6,090 nt of DNA from the NCBI GenBank assembly GCA_003354055.1, contig PIVQ01000463.1:1-6090 (forward strand). Reading direction: 5' to 3'. Source of the DNA: Desulfobacteraceae bacterium (GTDB lineage Bacteria > Desulfobacterota > Desulfobacteria > Desulfobacterales > Desulfobacteraceae). The notes under the pieces were generated by a model. It saw only the letters and a list, made by a program, of their open reading frames with translations, made no database searches and was not told the origin of the DNA. Of this stretch, positions 5,944 to 6,090 are shown one piece after another (within the stretch, counting starts at the first letter, position 1; every line of letters starts with the position of its first letter). Made by a program: the position numbers and the translations under genes.

Positions 5944-6090
5944 TTAGATCATCTTCCCGTCTTTCCAGAAGGGCGACATTTGTCTCAGCTTATCGATAGT
6001 CGGAATCAATGTCTCGACAATGATATCCATTTCCGCTTTTGTATTGTAGTGGGACAGAGAAAAACGGATGGTGCCGTGGGCGGATTTAAA
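5944..6090 (-). CDS. nifS: Cysteine desulfurase, NifS type, C-terminal fragment at window edge
   Basis: The minus strand from 6090 reads 48 codons without interruption to a TAA at 5946-5944. The peptide starts FKSAHGTIRFSLSHYNT and ends RQMSPFWKDGKMI. AHGTIRFSLSHYNT followed by a helix and SPFW is the usual C-terminus of the NifS-like branch of class V aminotransferase-fold cysteine desulfurases. These PLP enzymes remove sulfur from cysteine, leaving alanine, and pass it as a persulfide to Fe-S scaffold proteins such as NifU or IscU. The Arg in TIRFS (6064-6066) corresponds to the family residue that binds the substrate carboxylate. The PLP lysine and persulfide cysteine lie outside the window. 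The gene converges on the kinase, 149 bases from its stop. The desulfurase family is clear; NifS versus another subtype is judged from only 48 residues. Confidence 0.87.
   Translation of the reverse strand, partial: FKSAHGTIRFSLSHYNTKAEMDIIVETLIPTIDKLRQMSPFWKDGKMI

Overview
The window looks like ordinary chromosomal DNA of a Gram-negative, probably anaerobic bacterium, most likely a deltaproteobacterium of the Desulfobacteraceae type (Desulfobacterota). This placement is inferred from protein style and from memory of homologues: a long-form serine acetyltransferase, a multi-PAS hybrid histidine kinase with a cysteine-bearing PAS domain, and a NifS-type cysteine desulfurase nearby. No rRNA or other marker gene is present to confirm it. 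I see no rRNA, tRNA, CRISPR array, insertion sequence or phage gene.

Layout, left to right. Positions 1-795 (+) hold the 3' part of a serine O-acetyltransferase gene (cysE) whose start lies outside the window. It overlaps by 17 bases the next gene, cysK, at 779-1696 (+), a complete O-acetylserine sulfhydrylase (cysteine synthase). Together they encode the last two steps of cysteine synthesis and look translationally coupled. After a 63-base gap comes rarD, 1760-2632 (+), a ten-helix EamA/DMT-family inner-membrane permease of unknown substrate. A 189-base gap follows, with a plausible sigma-70 promoter and a leader that can fold into a hairpin ending directly at a strong Shine-Dalgarno sequence. 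This leads into a large hybrid sensor histidine kinase, 2822-5794 (+), 990 residues: TM, four-helix-bundle-like periplasmic sensor, TM, PAS, PAS, HisKA, HATPase, REC, REC. A 12-bp hairpin overlapping its stop codon is a likely terminator.

Positions 5795-5943 are non-coding between converging genes and contain an 84-base nested imperfect palindrome. The right edge, 5944-6090 (-), is the C-terminal 48 codons of a NifS-type cysteine desulfurase running leftward out of the window.

The cysteine theme (SAT, CysK, then a desulfurase that takes sulfur from cysteine for Fe-S clusters) brackets the window, while rarD and the kinase between have no evident role in it. I did not find a clearly new system. 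The points most worth a second look are the structured kinase leader, the cysteine pairs in the second PAS domain, the SAT carboxy terminus lacking the isoleucine used to dock on CysK, and the nested palindrome between the converging genes.
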